Assembly (NCBI GenBank): GCA_937922955.1
Contig: CALAKO010000184.1
Location: 1-10,336 of the forward strand
DNA length: 10,336 nucleotides
Reading direction: 5' to 3'
Origin: an uncultured Peptococcaceae bacterium
GTDB lineage: Bacteria; Bacillota; Peptococcia; Peptococcales; Peptococcaceae
Shown: piece by piece, positions 1-6,734 of the stretch
Layout: each line of letters opens with the position of its first letter
How positions within the stretch are numbered: position 1 is the stretch's first letter
Translations under genes and position numbers: made by a program
The notes under the pieces: model-generated
Seen by the model: only the letters and a program-made list of their open reading frames with translations
The model's database searches: none
What the model was told of the DNA's origin: nothing

Positions 1-147
1 TTCCTAAAGAATATAGTGATTTATAAAATTAAATACGTTTTAGTTGGTGACAGGAGCATCGAACAATAAATCCTCCCTTAACCCCTCTCTGTTTAATAAA
101 AAATCCGGTAAAATGCCATAACGTTTTTCTATATTCAGCAAAAACGC

Positions 148-163
148 AAATTTTATAAAATTT
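148..163. repeat. Perfect 16-base AT-only palindrome in the leader
   Basis: The sequence AAATTTTATAAAATTT is its own reverse complement. It ends two bases before the candidate -35 box at 166, a position where a regulator site or an UP-like AT-rich element could lie. The surrounding 1-200 region is very AT-rich, so a chance palindrome is possible. No regulator family is assigned. Confidence 0.35.
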
Positions 164-165
164 AG

Positions 166-194
166 TTCAAAATTTCACGTTAATCTGATATAGT
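166..194 (+). promoter_or_regulatory. Candidate sigma-A promoter of the redox operon
   Basis: TTCAAA (166-171), a 17-base spacer and TATAGT (189-194). The -10 is preceded by TG at 186-187, giving an extended -10 (TGnTATAGT). The start of transcription would fall near 201, leaving an untranslated leader of about 90 bases before the ATG at 294. An overlapping alternative is TTCACG (174-179) with TATGAT (195-200), spacer 15, which is less well spaced. The bases from 1 to about 165 show no gene I can support. Confidence 0.45.
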
Positions 195-202
195 TATGAT
201 AA

Positions 203-278
203 GTACAATGTACGTCGAATGCCCAAAAACAGATGCGACTATGTGATGGTTATTCGAAAAATAACATTGTATATACAA
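203..278 (+). other. Leader with paired inverted repeats
   Basis: Three elements lie in the presumed 5' leader. GTACAATGTAC (203-213) is an odd-centred palindrome. GTTATT-CGAAA-AATAAC (249-265) is a small hairpin. TTGTATATACAA (267-278) is a perfect palindrome touching the ribosome binding site. In addition TACAATGT (204-211) is complementary to ACATTGTA (264-271), so an 8 bp long-range stem could form that competes with the small hairpin. A regulatory role is inference only. Confidence 0.3.
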
Positions 279-284
279 GGAGGT
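277..284 (+). promoter_or_regulatory. Ribosome binding site that sets the start of the cytochrome b gene
   Basis: AAGGAGGT lies 9 bases before the ATG at 294. The reading frame is open further upstream to an ATG at 219, but that codon has no ribosome binding site, so 294 is chosen. Confidence 0.85.
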
Positions 285-293
285 AAGATAGTT

Positions 294-1157
294 ATGTTGT
301 TAACCCTTTTATGCTGGTTTGCCATTGTCTTCTTCTTTGCAGCAACTGTCCGTAAATTTATGGACTACGCAAAGAAGCAGATGCATGGTCGTCAGGATCT
401 CTACCCAATCCCTGGGGAAGAGGAAGAAAAAGCCGAACACGGCGGTTCTTACTATGAAGACCAGAAATGGTATGAAAAACCACGCAAAAAGAACCATGTT
501 GGCGAGCTCGTGGATATGCTGAAAGAAATGCTCTTCATCAAAAAGCTCTTTGTTAAACAAAGAAAATTCTGGTGGATTTCTTATGCACTCCATCTCGGCA
601 TCTATGTAACCATCGCAATGTTGGTTGTTGCAACAGCAGGTGTAATCCTGCCATTCACCGGCATTCTTGCTGGTCTGGTGTCTCTCGCAGTCACCGTTCT
701 TGGCCTTGCATCTGGTTTACTCATTTGCAGCGGTACAGCAGGTTTAATTGTTAAACGTCTTACTGACCGTGAATTCAGAAGCTACACAACGCCTCAGGAA
801 TTCTTTAATCTTGGATTTTTGTTTGCAGGAGCCTTCTCTGGCTTAGTCGCATTTGCATCCAATAAATTCAGCTATGGTTATGTTTCCAAAGTCATCCGCA
901 GCATGCTGCACTTCAAATCTCTGAAGGGCTTAAACAAACCTACCAAGATTAATCTCCTGATTGTTTGCGGTCTGCTTATCTACATTCCGGTTTGCAAGAT
1001 GAGCCACTATGTTGGTAAATATTACACCTTCCACAAAGTTATTTGGGACAATGCACCAAACGTTCCAGGCAGCAAGGTTGAAGAAACCATCATCGCTCAG
1101 GCTGACATTAAGCCATCTGATGATATGAAGTGGTCTGCCCCATTGATGGACAAGTAA
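294..1157 (+). CDS. NarI/DsrM/HdrE-like membrane cytochrome b subunit
   Basis: A 287-residue integral membrane protein resembling the nitrate reductase gamma subunit superfamily (NarI, DsrM, HdrE), which carries b-type haem and moves electrons between quinone and a partner iron-sulfur subunit. Hydrophobic segments lie at about residues 2-19, 93-120, 123-152, 170-188 and 218-236. A charged loop (about 20-90, rich in Glu and Lys) follows the first segment. Candidate haem-ligand histidines are H100 in the second segment (YALHLGIY) and H238 and H247 after the fifth (KMSHYVGKYYTFHK). The start at 294 follows a strong ribosome binding site; a start at 219 lacks one. The gene is followed after 59 bases by the HdrD/DsrK-like gene, the usual partner of this family, so a membrane-bound quinone:acceptor complex is likely. 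The physiological acceptor cannot be read from the sequence. Family assignment is fairly sure; the name of the complex is not. Confidence 0.85.
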   Translation: MLLTLLCWFAIVFFFAATVRKFMDYAKKQMHGRQDLYPIPGEEEEKAEHGGSYYEDQKWYEKPRKKNHVGELVDMLKEMLFIKKLFVKQRKFWWISYALHLGIYVTIAMLVVATAGVILPFTGILAGLVSLAVTVLGLASGLLICSGTAGLIVKRLTDREFRSYTTPQEFFNLGFLFAGAFSGLVAFASNKFSYGYVSKVIRSMLHFKSLKGLNKPTKINLLIVCGLLIYIPVCKMSHYVGKYYTFHKVIWDNAPNVPGSKVEETIIAQADIKPSDDMKWSAPLMDK

Positions 1158-1201
1158 TATACGACTTTTAACCGTATCTATCGCAAATTGATTTGTTTTC
1201 T

Positions 1202-1209
1202 AAAGGAGG
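1202..1209 (+). promoter_or_regulatory. Ribosome binding site supporting a TTG start
   Basis: AAAGGAGG lies 7 bases before TTG at 1217. The only upstream in-frame ATG, at 1193, precedes this site and has no ribosome binding site of its own, so translation probably begins at the TTG. Confidence 0.75.
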
Positions 1210-1216
1210 AGTAATC

Positions 1217-2848
1217 TTGATCGACGGAAGACTTATTCGTCCACGTGACATTGCAGTCAGAGGCGAACAGCTCACGCAGGTTCTTGATAACAAGCACCTT
1301 ATGCCACTGCCTGCACCTTTTGAAGATCCTGCAACGTGGCCAAAATACAAAGAATTGAAGCAAGAATGGCGTGACACCTACTATGCAGAATTAGATGGTG
1401 TCATTGCGCTTGACACCTTCAAAAGACCTCAGACCCCTGAAGAGGAAGAAGAACTTTGCAACAAATTCCTGAAAGGTCTCGAAAAGCTCGTCAACGATGA
1501 AGCTAACAAAGGTATGATCCAGGTATTGGATTTGACTGTTGAGTACTGCGCAAAGTGCAATACTTGCTCTGATGCATGTCATATCTTTGTCTCAACTGAC
1601 AGAAATGAGATCTATCGCCCAACCTGGCGTATTGAAGTGTTGCGTCGCCTGATCAAAAAGTACATTAACAAAGAAGGCAGACTCAAAGCATGGTTTACTG
1701 GTGCAGATGTTGATCTGAACTGGGAAACTGTTATGCGTCTTGGCGAAGATGCTTACCGTTGCAATCTTTGCAGACGTTGTGCACAGGCTTGCCCTCTTGG
1801 TCTTGATAACGGTTCTCTTGCAAGAGAAATCCGTAAGATTTTCAGCCAGGAACTTGGTATTGTTCCAAAACCACTTTGCGAAAAGGGTTCCAAACTTCAG
1901 CTGAAAACCGGTTCTTCTACTGGTATCACCAAGCCTGCATTTGTTGACACTGTAGAATTCCTTGATGAAGATCTCAATGATCTCTATCCAGGACATGACT
2001 ACAAGACTCCAATCGACAAGCATGGCGCTGATATCTTGTTGATCCACAATGCTGGTGAATTCATGGCTTGGCCTGAAAACCCAACAGCATTCACCATTCT
2101 TTTTGATGAAGCAGGTCTTGATTGGACACTCAGTTCTGACCTCTGCGGTTACGACAACGTAAACTATGGTATCTGGTACGATGACATGTTTGCAAAAGAA
2201 GTTGCCGTTCGTCAAATGGAAGCTGCAAAGAAATTGGGTGTTAACCGTATTGTTATTGCAGAATGCGGGCATGCTCACAAGGCTGCAGCGGTTGTTGCTG
2301 ACCGTTACACCCCATCCACCGGACGCGTTCCAGTTGAAAGCTTCCTGCCACTGTTGCGCGATCTCGTACTGAGTGGCACCTACGATTTGGATCCTTCTAA
2401 GAATGATTTCCCTGTTACCCTGCATGACCCATGCAACTATGTACGTCAAATGGGTATTGTAGAACCACAGCGTGAAATTCTTAGAGCAGTTCTTCCAGAA
2501 GGCCGTTTCAAAGAAATGTATCCTCATGGCGTTGACAACTATTGTTGCGGTGGTGGTTCCGGGTTCGCTATTATGAACTCCCTGAACTTCTCTGATTTCC
2601 GTGACAATGTTTCTTCCCGTATGAAACTGAAACAGATTCTTGACGCATTCGGTCCGGAAGATATTTACAACACCGATCTCGTTAAGTATGTCTGCGCACC
2701 TTGCTCTAACTGCAAAGGTACTTTCCGTGACATGCTTGCACATTGGGGTCTTACCAAAAACTACAACTTCCAGTATGGTGGTCTCGTAGAATTGGTTGTT
2801 AATGCAATGACCAAATTTGACGAACCATTCTTCGAATTCCTTCAATAA
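1217..2848 (+). CDS. HdrD/DsrK-like iron-sulfur oxidoreductase subunit
   Basis: A 543-residue soluble protein with no signal peptide or membrane span, predicted to sit on the cytosolic face of the preceding cytochrome b. Two ferredoxin-type [4Fe-4S] motifs are visible: C111, C114, C117, C121 and C182, C185, C188, C192-Pro. The C-terminal half has CCG-type features: C350 in AECGHAH, C406 in HDPCNY, the pair C443-C444 in YCCGGGSG and C493-x2-C496-x2-C499. In HdrD and DsrK such cysteines hold a special [4Fe-4S] cluster that reacts with thiol/disulfide-type substrates. Here the gap between CC and CxxC is 48 residues, longer than the roughly 35-38 I recall for classical CCG domains, and the first CCG repeat looks degenerate. 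The start is TTG at 1217, chosen on ribosome binding site spacing. Codon use is strongly biased to GGT and CGT. Likely role: electron exchange between the quinone pool and a cytosolic acceptor. No dsrAB, dsrJOP or hdrABC is in the window, so the substrate is unknown. Confidence 0.85.
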   Translation: MIDGRLIRPRDIAVRGEQLTQVLDNKHLMPLPAPFEDPATWPKYKELKQEWRDTYYAELDGVIALDTFKRPQTPEEEEELCNKFLKGLEKLVNDEANKGMIQVLDLTVEYCAKCNTCSDACHIFVSTDRNEIYRPTWRIEVLRRLIKKYINKEGRLKAWFTGADVDLNWETVMRLGEDAYRCNLCRRCAQACPLGLDNGSLAREIRKIFSQELGIVPKPLCEKGSKLQLKTGSSTGITKPAFVDTVEFLDEDLNDLYPGHDYKTPIDKHGADILLIHNAGEFMAWPENPTAFTILFDEAGLDWTLSSDLCGYDNVNYGIWYDDMFAKEVAVRQMEAAKKLGVNRIVIAECGHAHKAAAVVADRYTPSTGRVPVESFLPLLRDLVLSGTYDLDPSKNDFPVTLHDPCNYVRQMGIVEPQREILRAVLPEGRFKEMYPHGVDNYCCGGGSGFAIMNSLNFSDFRDNVSSRMKLKQILDAFGPEDIYNTDLVKYVCAPCSNCKGTFRDMLAHWGLTKNYNFQYGGLVELVVNAMTKFDEPFFEFLQ

Positions 2849-2857
2849 GGAATAAGC

Positions 2858-2891
2858 AAAAACCCGCTAGAAAAATCTAGCGGGTTTTTTT
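2858..2891. terminator. Bidirectional intrinsic terminator between convergent genes
   Basis: An 11 bp stem, AACCCGCTAGA (2861-2871) pairing with 2876-2886 around an AAAA loop, is followed by seven T on the plus strand and preceded by five A, which become T on the minus strand. It sits between the redox operon and rnhB. The rnhB stop codon (2890-2892) lies in the T tract, so one hairpin probably ends transcription from both sides. Confidence 0.9.
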
Positions 2892-3660
2892 ATTGCAATC
2901 TAAACGAGTGTCTATGAATTGGACATGGACCAAATTCTTTTATCGCTTGATAGTGCTCGGCTGTTCCATATCCTTTATTTTGAGCAAAATGATATTGTGG
3001 ATACAGTTCATCCAAGCGCATCATTAACTGATCCCTATACACCTTGGCTATGATCGAAGCCGCCGCAATCGAAATACTTAAGCCATCTCCTCCAATGAGA
3101 TTTTTACTCATAGCGTTTATCTGCAACTGATTCTGCCCGTCAATCAACACGTAGTCCCCCAACGGAAGCGCTTCAATGGCTTTTTGCATAGCCAACTCTG
3201 CAGCGTGAAGAATGTTTATCTGATCAATTTCAGCTGCTGATACTTCTGCAATCTGATATGCAATAGCTTTGGCTTTAATTTCTTCAGCAAGTGCTTCTCT
3301 TCTTTTTTCACTCAATTTCTTTGAATCATTGATGCCTATTATTTCAACACCACGAGGCAACACGACTGCAGCAGCCACTACTGGCCCTGCTAACGGCCCT
3401 CTCCCAACTTCATCAGTGCCAATAACAGCCTTAAAGCCTTGAGCATAGGCATCATCTTCAAAACGCCACAACTTGCTCAATCGCTCTCTTTCTCGAACCA
3501 ATTTTTCATGTCCACGAATAATCTTTTGCGCAAACGCAACAACGCCTTTACGCGAATCATTCAGTAATGATTGACAAACAAGCAACTGCTCGTCTTCACC
3601 CAATGCAGATACGCCTTCTTTGATCTGTCCAATAGATTTTTCACTCCAATTATCAACCAT
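2890..3660 (-). CDS. rnhB: Ribonuclease HII
   Basis: A 256-residue RNase HII, which cuts the RNA strand of RNA-DNA hybrids and starts removal of single ribonucleotides from DNA in the cytoplasm. The catalytic region begins at about residue 78 with GTDEVGRGPLAGPV. Likely metal-binding acidic residues are D83, E84, D174 (LIDGQN) and D192 (IGGDG); the 18-residue gap between the last two equals that of E. coli D108 and D126. Also visible are NDSKKLS (111-117), the AAASIIAKVYRD helix and the C-terminal NKGYGT and HRHSF motifs. An N-terminal extension of about 75 residues is present, as in the similarly long Bacillus subtilis enzyme. The start at 3660 (ATG) is chosen because GGGGAGGG lies 7 bases upstream of it; an in-frame TTG at 3693 has no such site. 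No clear promoter is seen upstream. It ends inside the shared terminator. Confidence 0.96.
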   Translation of the reverse strand: MVDNWSEKSIGQIKEGVSALGEDEQLLVCQSLLNDSRKGVVAFAQKIIRGHEKLVRERERLSKLWRFEDDAYAQGFKAVIGTDEVGRGPLAGPVVAAAVVLPRGVEIIGINDSKKLSEKRREALAEEIKAKAIAYQIAEVSAAEIDQINILHAAELAMQKAIEALPLGDYVLIDGQNQLQINAMSKNLIGGDGLSISIAAASIIAKVYRDQLMMRLDELYPQYHFAQNKGYGTAEHYQAIKEFGPCPIHRHSFRLQ

Positions 3661-3667
3661 AAAGGGC

Positions 3668-3673
3668 CCTCCC
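3668..3673 (-). promoter_or_regulatory. Ribosome binding site that sets the rnhB start
   Basis: Read on the minus strand, GGGAGG is followed by 7 bases and the ATG at 3660. This supports the 256-residue form over an 11-residue longer one. Confidence 0.75.
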
Positions 3674-3728
3674 CTAATTTTATTATGTATCAAATTTGAA
3701 TATTTTTTGCTTCATTACAACGTTTTCA

Positions 3729-3737
3729 TGTTATAAT
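3729..3737 (+). promoter_or_regulatory. Extended -10 promoter of the 94-residue gene
   Basis: TGTTATAAT gives a perfect TATAAT hexamer (3732-3737) with an upstream TG at 3729-3730. The best -35 is TTGCTT (3707-3712) at a long 19-base spacing, so the extended -10 probably carries recognition. The transcript would begin near 3744, shortly before the AGGAGGT ribosome binding site at 3751-3757. Confidence 0.7.
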
Positions 3738-3763
3738 ATAACAGAGTCTTAGGAGGTGCTGCA

Positions 3764-4048
3764 ATGAAATTTAACGGCGCATTAGTAAAAACAGACACTC
3801 GCGTTATTGGCGTAGCTGTCGTAGATAAATCGTTCGTCGACAAGGAACCTATGGAACGTGCAAAATATATGCAGGCGTTTATTCAAGGCTTCGGTGGCAA
3901 CGCTCCAGTTGTGCTTTTGCTCGGTTCTGAAAAGAATTTAGGTGAAGAGGAACAATTCTGGGGACGTCCTGATTTAGTGGAACATTTGAAAGAAATTCCA
4001 CTGAACATGATGACCTTCAAAACTTATACCGCTCCGGATGTCGACTAA
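3764..4048 (+). CDS. Small protein of unknown family, 94 residues
   Basis: I do not recognise this protein. The reading frame is convincing: AGGAGGT lies 6 bases before the ATG, a near-consensus promoter precedes it and a strong intrinsic terminator follows it, so it is a single-gene transcript. The protein is soluble, with no signal peptide, membrane span or cysteine. The pattern suggests a small alpha/beta fold: beta-rich residues 1-25 (ending VIGVAVVDKSFV), a helix at about 28-43 (PMERAKYMQAFIQGF), a strand at 48-53 (PVVLLLG), an acidic-aromatic stretch (EEEQFWGRP, about 61-69), a second helix and a final strand. It is acidic at the C-terminus (PDVD). No function is proposed. It lies between rnhB (divergent) and a convergent DUF454 gene, neither of which suggests a role. 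Confidence 0.85.
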   Translation: MKFNGALVKTDTRVIGVAVVDKSFVDKEPMERAKYMQAFIQGFGGNAPVVLLLGSEKNLGEEEQFWGRPDLVEHLKEIPLNMMTFKTYTAPDVD

Positions 4049-4058
4049 TATCTAACAA

Positions 4059-4101
4059 CAAAGCTCTGTTAATCAATTTGGTTAACAGAGCTTTGCTTTT
4101 T
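4059..4101 (+). terminator. Intrinsic terminator of the 94-residue gene
   Basis: CAAAGCTCTGTTAA (4059-4072) pairs perfectly with 4082-4095 over 14 bp, with a 9-base loop, and is followed by C and a run of T (4097-4101). It starts 10 bases after the stop codon. Confidence 0.88.
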
Positions 4102-4151
4102 AAAAAAAACAGCTCACTTATGAACAGAGAATTTTGTCATAAGTGAGCTGT
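4102..4151 (-). terminator. Intrinsic terminator of the minus-strand glycosidase/DUF454 unit
   Basis: On the minus strand a 15 bp stem (4137-4151 with 4109-4123, ACAGCTCACTTATGA on the plus strand) is followed by eight T (complement of 4102-4109). It begins 6 bases past the stop of the DUF454 gene and abuts the plus-strand terminator without sharing its stem. Confidence 0.88.
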
Positions 4152-4157
4152 AAATTG

Positions 4158-4538
4158 TTAATCAATCACTTTGCGTGTTTTTACAACGACAAAGAAGTAT
4201 ATCATTAATCCCAGCCATATGCAGGCCAAAATCATTTGTACAACAGGCAAATGATTAACGAAATATAGACCAATTGCCATGCTAAGCGTGATCGTCAGCG
4301 TAATCCGCAGCTTTGTCGCTAATGTCATCCCTTGCCCTTGTACATAGCTTTCCAGGTTCTTCTTATAAATCGTTGTTGATGTAAACCATCTATGCAGTCG
4401 TTCTGAGCTTTTTGCAAACAAAAGTGTTGCAAGCAGATAAAAGGGCACCGTTGGCAATACCGGTAAAAATGCGCCGATTGTTCCAAGAGCCAAGCAGAAA
4501 CAGCCCAGCACAATTAGCACTAATCTTAATAGCGTCAT
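4158..4538 (-). CDS. DUF454/YbaN-family small inner-membrane protein
   Basis: A 126-residue hydrophobic protein. The N-terminal pattern GTIGAFLPVLPTVPFYLLA, followed by F-x2-SSERLHRW, is typical of the DUF454 (YbaN) family, whose function is not established. Hydrophobic segments lie at about residues 3-18, 20-42, 76-95 and 99-117, and a short basic tail (KTRKVID) ends the protein. The length matches the family. The ATG at 4538 has GGAGGG 5 bases upstream. The gene starts 22 bases after the stop of the glycosidase-like gene and shares its strand and terminator, so the two are probably co-transcribed. Whether they act together is unknown. Confidence 0.85.
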   Translation of the reverse strand: MTLLRLVLIVLGCFCLALGTIGAFLPVLPTVPFYLLATLLFAKSSERLHRWFTSTTIYKKNLESYVQGQGMTLATKLRITLTITLSMAIGLYFVNHLPVVQMILACIWLGLMIYFFVVVKTRKVID

Positions 4539-4560
4539 TGCATCCCTCCACTCTCGTTTT

Positions 4561-6648
4561 TTATTTCAATGCACAAATACTTACACAGCGTGATGAATGA
4601 TCGTACTCAATATCCATACCGAGATTTTCCGAAACAAAGCGAATTGGGACCAGCATTCTATTGCCAACGAGTTGAGCCGGAGTATCGGTTTCAACTTTGA
4701 CACCATCAACAATTGCCGTCGTCTCATCCAGCGTCAATTCAATATGATGTCCATTGTAATCGATGAGTATTGGGCTATCGTTGTCCGTCCATTCTACCTG
4801 ACCACCTAACGCTTCTGTAATCAATCTAATCGGAACCATGGTACGATCATTGATGATCACCGGTGGTTGATCCAGGATATAACTTGAACCATTCAGCCAA
4901 TACGTTGTATTTCCAATGTAGAGATCCAGCAAATTATAGGAATTATTGCCAAGAATTGCCTCTCCACGCAGACTTCCTAAGGTCGCCACTATTTTCCCAT
5001 TAGCAAGGTCAGATGTGCTGTCAATGGTAATGTAACCACTGCTGCCACTCCCTGAGAAGCCTTCTACACTCCATTGTACAACACGTGGGTCAAGCAATAC
5101 TTCTGTGCCATCTTTCTTTGTTCCATAAAGTGTAGCTTGTACGACAGAACCATCACTTACCATAAACTGATTGGTTTCTACGCGAAGACTGGATAAACCT
5201 TCTTCACCGACAATATTTACATTGCGTGCGACAGTGACGCCACTGCTACTGGTTATATTAACAGTTTCTGTCCCAGTCTGCAAGGCTACATAATTCAATC
5301 CTGCAGAAGCTCCCATGCCGTTGACTGATGTCAAACTATAATCAGCAGCATTGACATTCAATGCATGATAATTTGCATCCCATGCTTTAGTTACGCCAAA
5401 GCTTCTGGTCTCACCCACGACCATGGTATCAGGACCACTTGTACTGAATCCTGCAACATCGCCAACTGGTGTGCTGTTGTAAATACCTATACCATTAACC
5501 ACCGGACGTAAATATCCATTTCCTTCTGGAGCTACAACGGTTGAAAGAGTGCTTTCGCCCAGATGCTGCACCACCATATTGGTTGAGCCGCCTCCATCAA
5601 GATTAACAGCACGCCAAGCACCTAAATATTCCATGAAATATCCCATGGTTGATAGTTGCGCCCCAACACTTCGGTTTGTCCGCCCTTCTGCACAGACAAA
5701 CCATAACGTTTTTCCGTCTTGCGAAACAGCTGCAGCGGTGCGTGCACGTACACCCGCAAGAGAACTTAAATCTTTATAATATGGCACCATATGCCCATTA
5801 TCCGCCAACAAGGCATGCCCACCAACCAGGAACTTCCAGTTTCTATCTGGAATAATCTGGGAAGTGATCTGTACCTTTGATCCAACAGGGCAATGCGCAT
5901 TAATAAAGGTTTCTGCAATGCCATTGACTTGAAGGATGGTTTTTCCATCAGGCACTTCAAACGGGAACGTCGCACCGCGAGAAATCTGTTCGACAGTGCC
6001 ATCTGCCCCAATTAAAACTTCTGTATTAGTAGCATGACCACGTGAGCTTGATCCCCACAAGTCATTATACATTTGAATTGTGTCTGTATGACTTTCCTGA
6101 CCAGATGGATCGTGCCAATAATAGGTTTTGTTTAAGCCGTCGATTGGGAAGGACGTACCATCGGATGCGGTAATGCTCCCATTGTAGCTCATAGCTTCAA
6201 TGTTCGCGGTATTATCTGCTGTAATTCCCAGCGAATAGATGCCCTCAATAACCGCAGGCGACGAGGCCAGCTGACCATTGATGAGTGACGGTCCAATCGG
6301 TGCCCCCTGTAGGGCCATATTAAAGAAATCACCATTCAACATGGCCACAGCCCCTGTGTTTTGAGCCATCGCCGGAACAGTGGCTCGCTCCGTATACTCG
6401 CCTTGGCCAGCCACCAAGCGCAAATCCAGGTTTGGGTTATTGAGATCGCATTTCAACACTTCAAAGCGGATTGGCCCATAATTGGTGTTCCAGTAATGAG
6501 ATTCATGGACAACACCTGGCGCGATTGGTTCTTCACCAGTCTTATACGGCGCATCCTCAGCCAACGCGGCGCCAACAAACAATGCGCTAGCCAGTCCGAG
6601 AATTGCCGTATGCCGCAAAATCTTCTTCATGAAATCAAATTTTTTCAC
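4561..6648 (-). CDS. Secreted phosphodiester glycosidase (NAGPA-like) with C-terminal copper-amine-oxidase-N-like domain
   Basis: A 695-residue exported protein. Residues 1-30 form a signal peptide: KK-rich start, hydrophobic core LGLASALFVGAA and likely cleavage after ALA-30. Residues about 80-390 resemble the phosphodiester glycosidase family named after human NAGPA (the enzyme that uncovers mannose 6-phosphate); visible motifs are LNGDFFN (about 104-110), GVRARTAAAVS (about 299-309) and VNLDGGGSTNMV (348-359). In bacteria the substrate is generally unknown but probably an envelope or extracellular glycan phosphodiester. Residues about 395-570 look like beta-sandwich (bacterial Ig-like) repeats. 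Residues about 573-695 carry the paired (T/L)MVPIR(L/F) motifs of the copper amine oxidase N-terminal-like domain, often a surface or wall module. The start is GTG at 6648, 6 bases after AGGAGGG; an ATG 17 codons upstream (6699) lies inside the promoter. The gene has its own promoter and is followed by the DUF454 gene. Confidence 0.87.
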   Translation of the reverse strand: MKKFDFMKKILRHTAILGLASALFVGAALAEDAPYKTGEEPIAPGVVHESHYWNTNYGPIRFEVLKCDLNNPNLDLRLVAGQGEYTERATVPAMAQNTGAVAMLNGDFFNMALQGAPIGPSLINGQLASSPAVIEGIYSLGITADNTANIEAMSYNGSITASDGTSFPIDGLNKTYYWHDPSGQESHTDTIQMYNDLWGSSSRGHATNTEVLIGADGTVEQISRGATFPFEVPDGKTILQVNGIAETFINAHCPVGSKVQITSQIIPDRNWKFLVGGHALLADNGHMVPYYKDLSSLAGVRARTAAAVSQDGKTLWFVCAEGRTNRSVGAQLSTMGYFMEYLGAWRAVNLDGGGSTNMVVQHLGESTLSTVVAPEGNGYLRPVVNGIGIYNSTPVGDVAGFSTSGPDTMVVGETRSFGVTKAWDANYHALNVNAADYSLTSVNGMGASAGLNYVALQTGTETVNITSSSGVTVARNVNIVGEEGLSSLRVETNQFMVSDGSVVQATLYGTKKDGTEVLLDPRVVQWSVEGFSGSGSSGYITIDSTSDLANGKIVATLGSLRGEAILGNNSYNLLDLYIGNTTYWLNGSSYILDQPPVIINDRTMVPIRLITEALGGQVEWTDNDSPILIDYNGHHIELTLDETTAIVDGVKVETDTPAQLVGNRMLVPIRFVSENLGMDIEYDHSSRCVSICALK

Positions 6649-6654
6649 GTTATT

Positions 6655-6661
6655 CCCTCCT
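6655..6661 (-). promoter_or_regulatory. Ribosome binding site supporting a GTG start
   Basis: AGGAGGG on the minus strand lies 6 bases before GTG at 6648. It also places the signal peptide directly at the N-terminus, which supports this start. Confidence 0.8.
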
Positions 6662-6670
6662 TTTAAAAAT

Positions 6671-6699
6671 ATTATAAAATAACCGTGCTGGCGCCTCAA
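6671..6699 (-). promoter_or_regulatory. Sigma-A promoter of the glycosidase gene
   Basis: On the minus strand TTGAGG (complement of 6694-6699), a 17-base spacer and TATAAT (complement of 6671-6676). The transcript would begin near 6664, giving a leader of under 20 bases. Confidence 0.8.
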
Positions 6700-6734
6700 G
6701 TTTTTACCGGTTCTGTTGTTGCTTTGTTTCTTTC

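Noticed and set aside
1..69. Open plus-strand frame from the window edge to a TAA at 67-69 (22 codons, ending GDRSIEQ), possibly the tail of a gene
   Set aside because: Too short to judge, very AT-rich, no recognisable motif and no terminator after it; chance is a sufficient explanation.
122..146. CGTTTTT and AAAAACG inverted repeat as a terminator
   Set aside because: Only a 7 bp AT-rich stem with an 11-base loop and no following T tract.
219..293. 25-residue N-terminal extension of the cytochrome b subunit from ATG at 219
   Set aside because: No ribosome binding site before 219, whereas AAGGAGGT is well placed before 294, and the extension would put hydrophilic residues before the first membrane segment.
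1592..2845. 417-codon open frame antisense to the HdrD/DsrK-like gene
   Set aside because: The sense strand has two clear iron-sulfur motifs and the correct neighbour; the antisense frame is a product of strong codon bias and shows no domain pattern.
6646..6699. 17-residue longer start of the glycosidase at ATG 6699
   Set aside because: That codon overlaps the predicted -35 box and would bury the signal peptide; GTG at 6648 has a good ribosome binding site.
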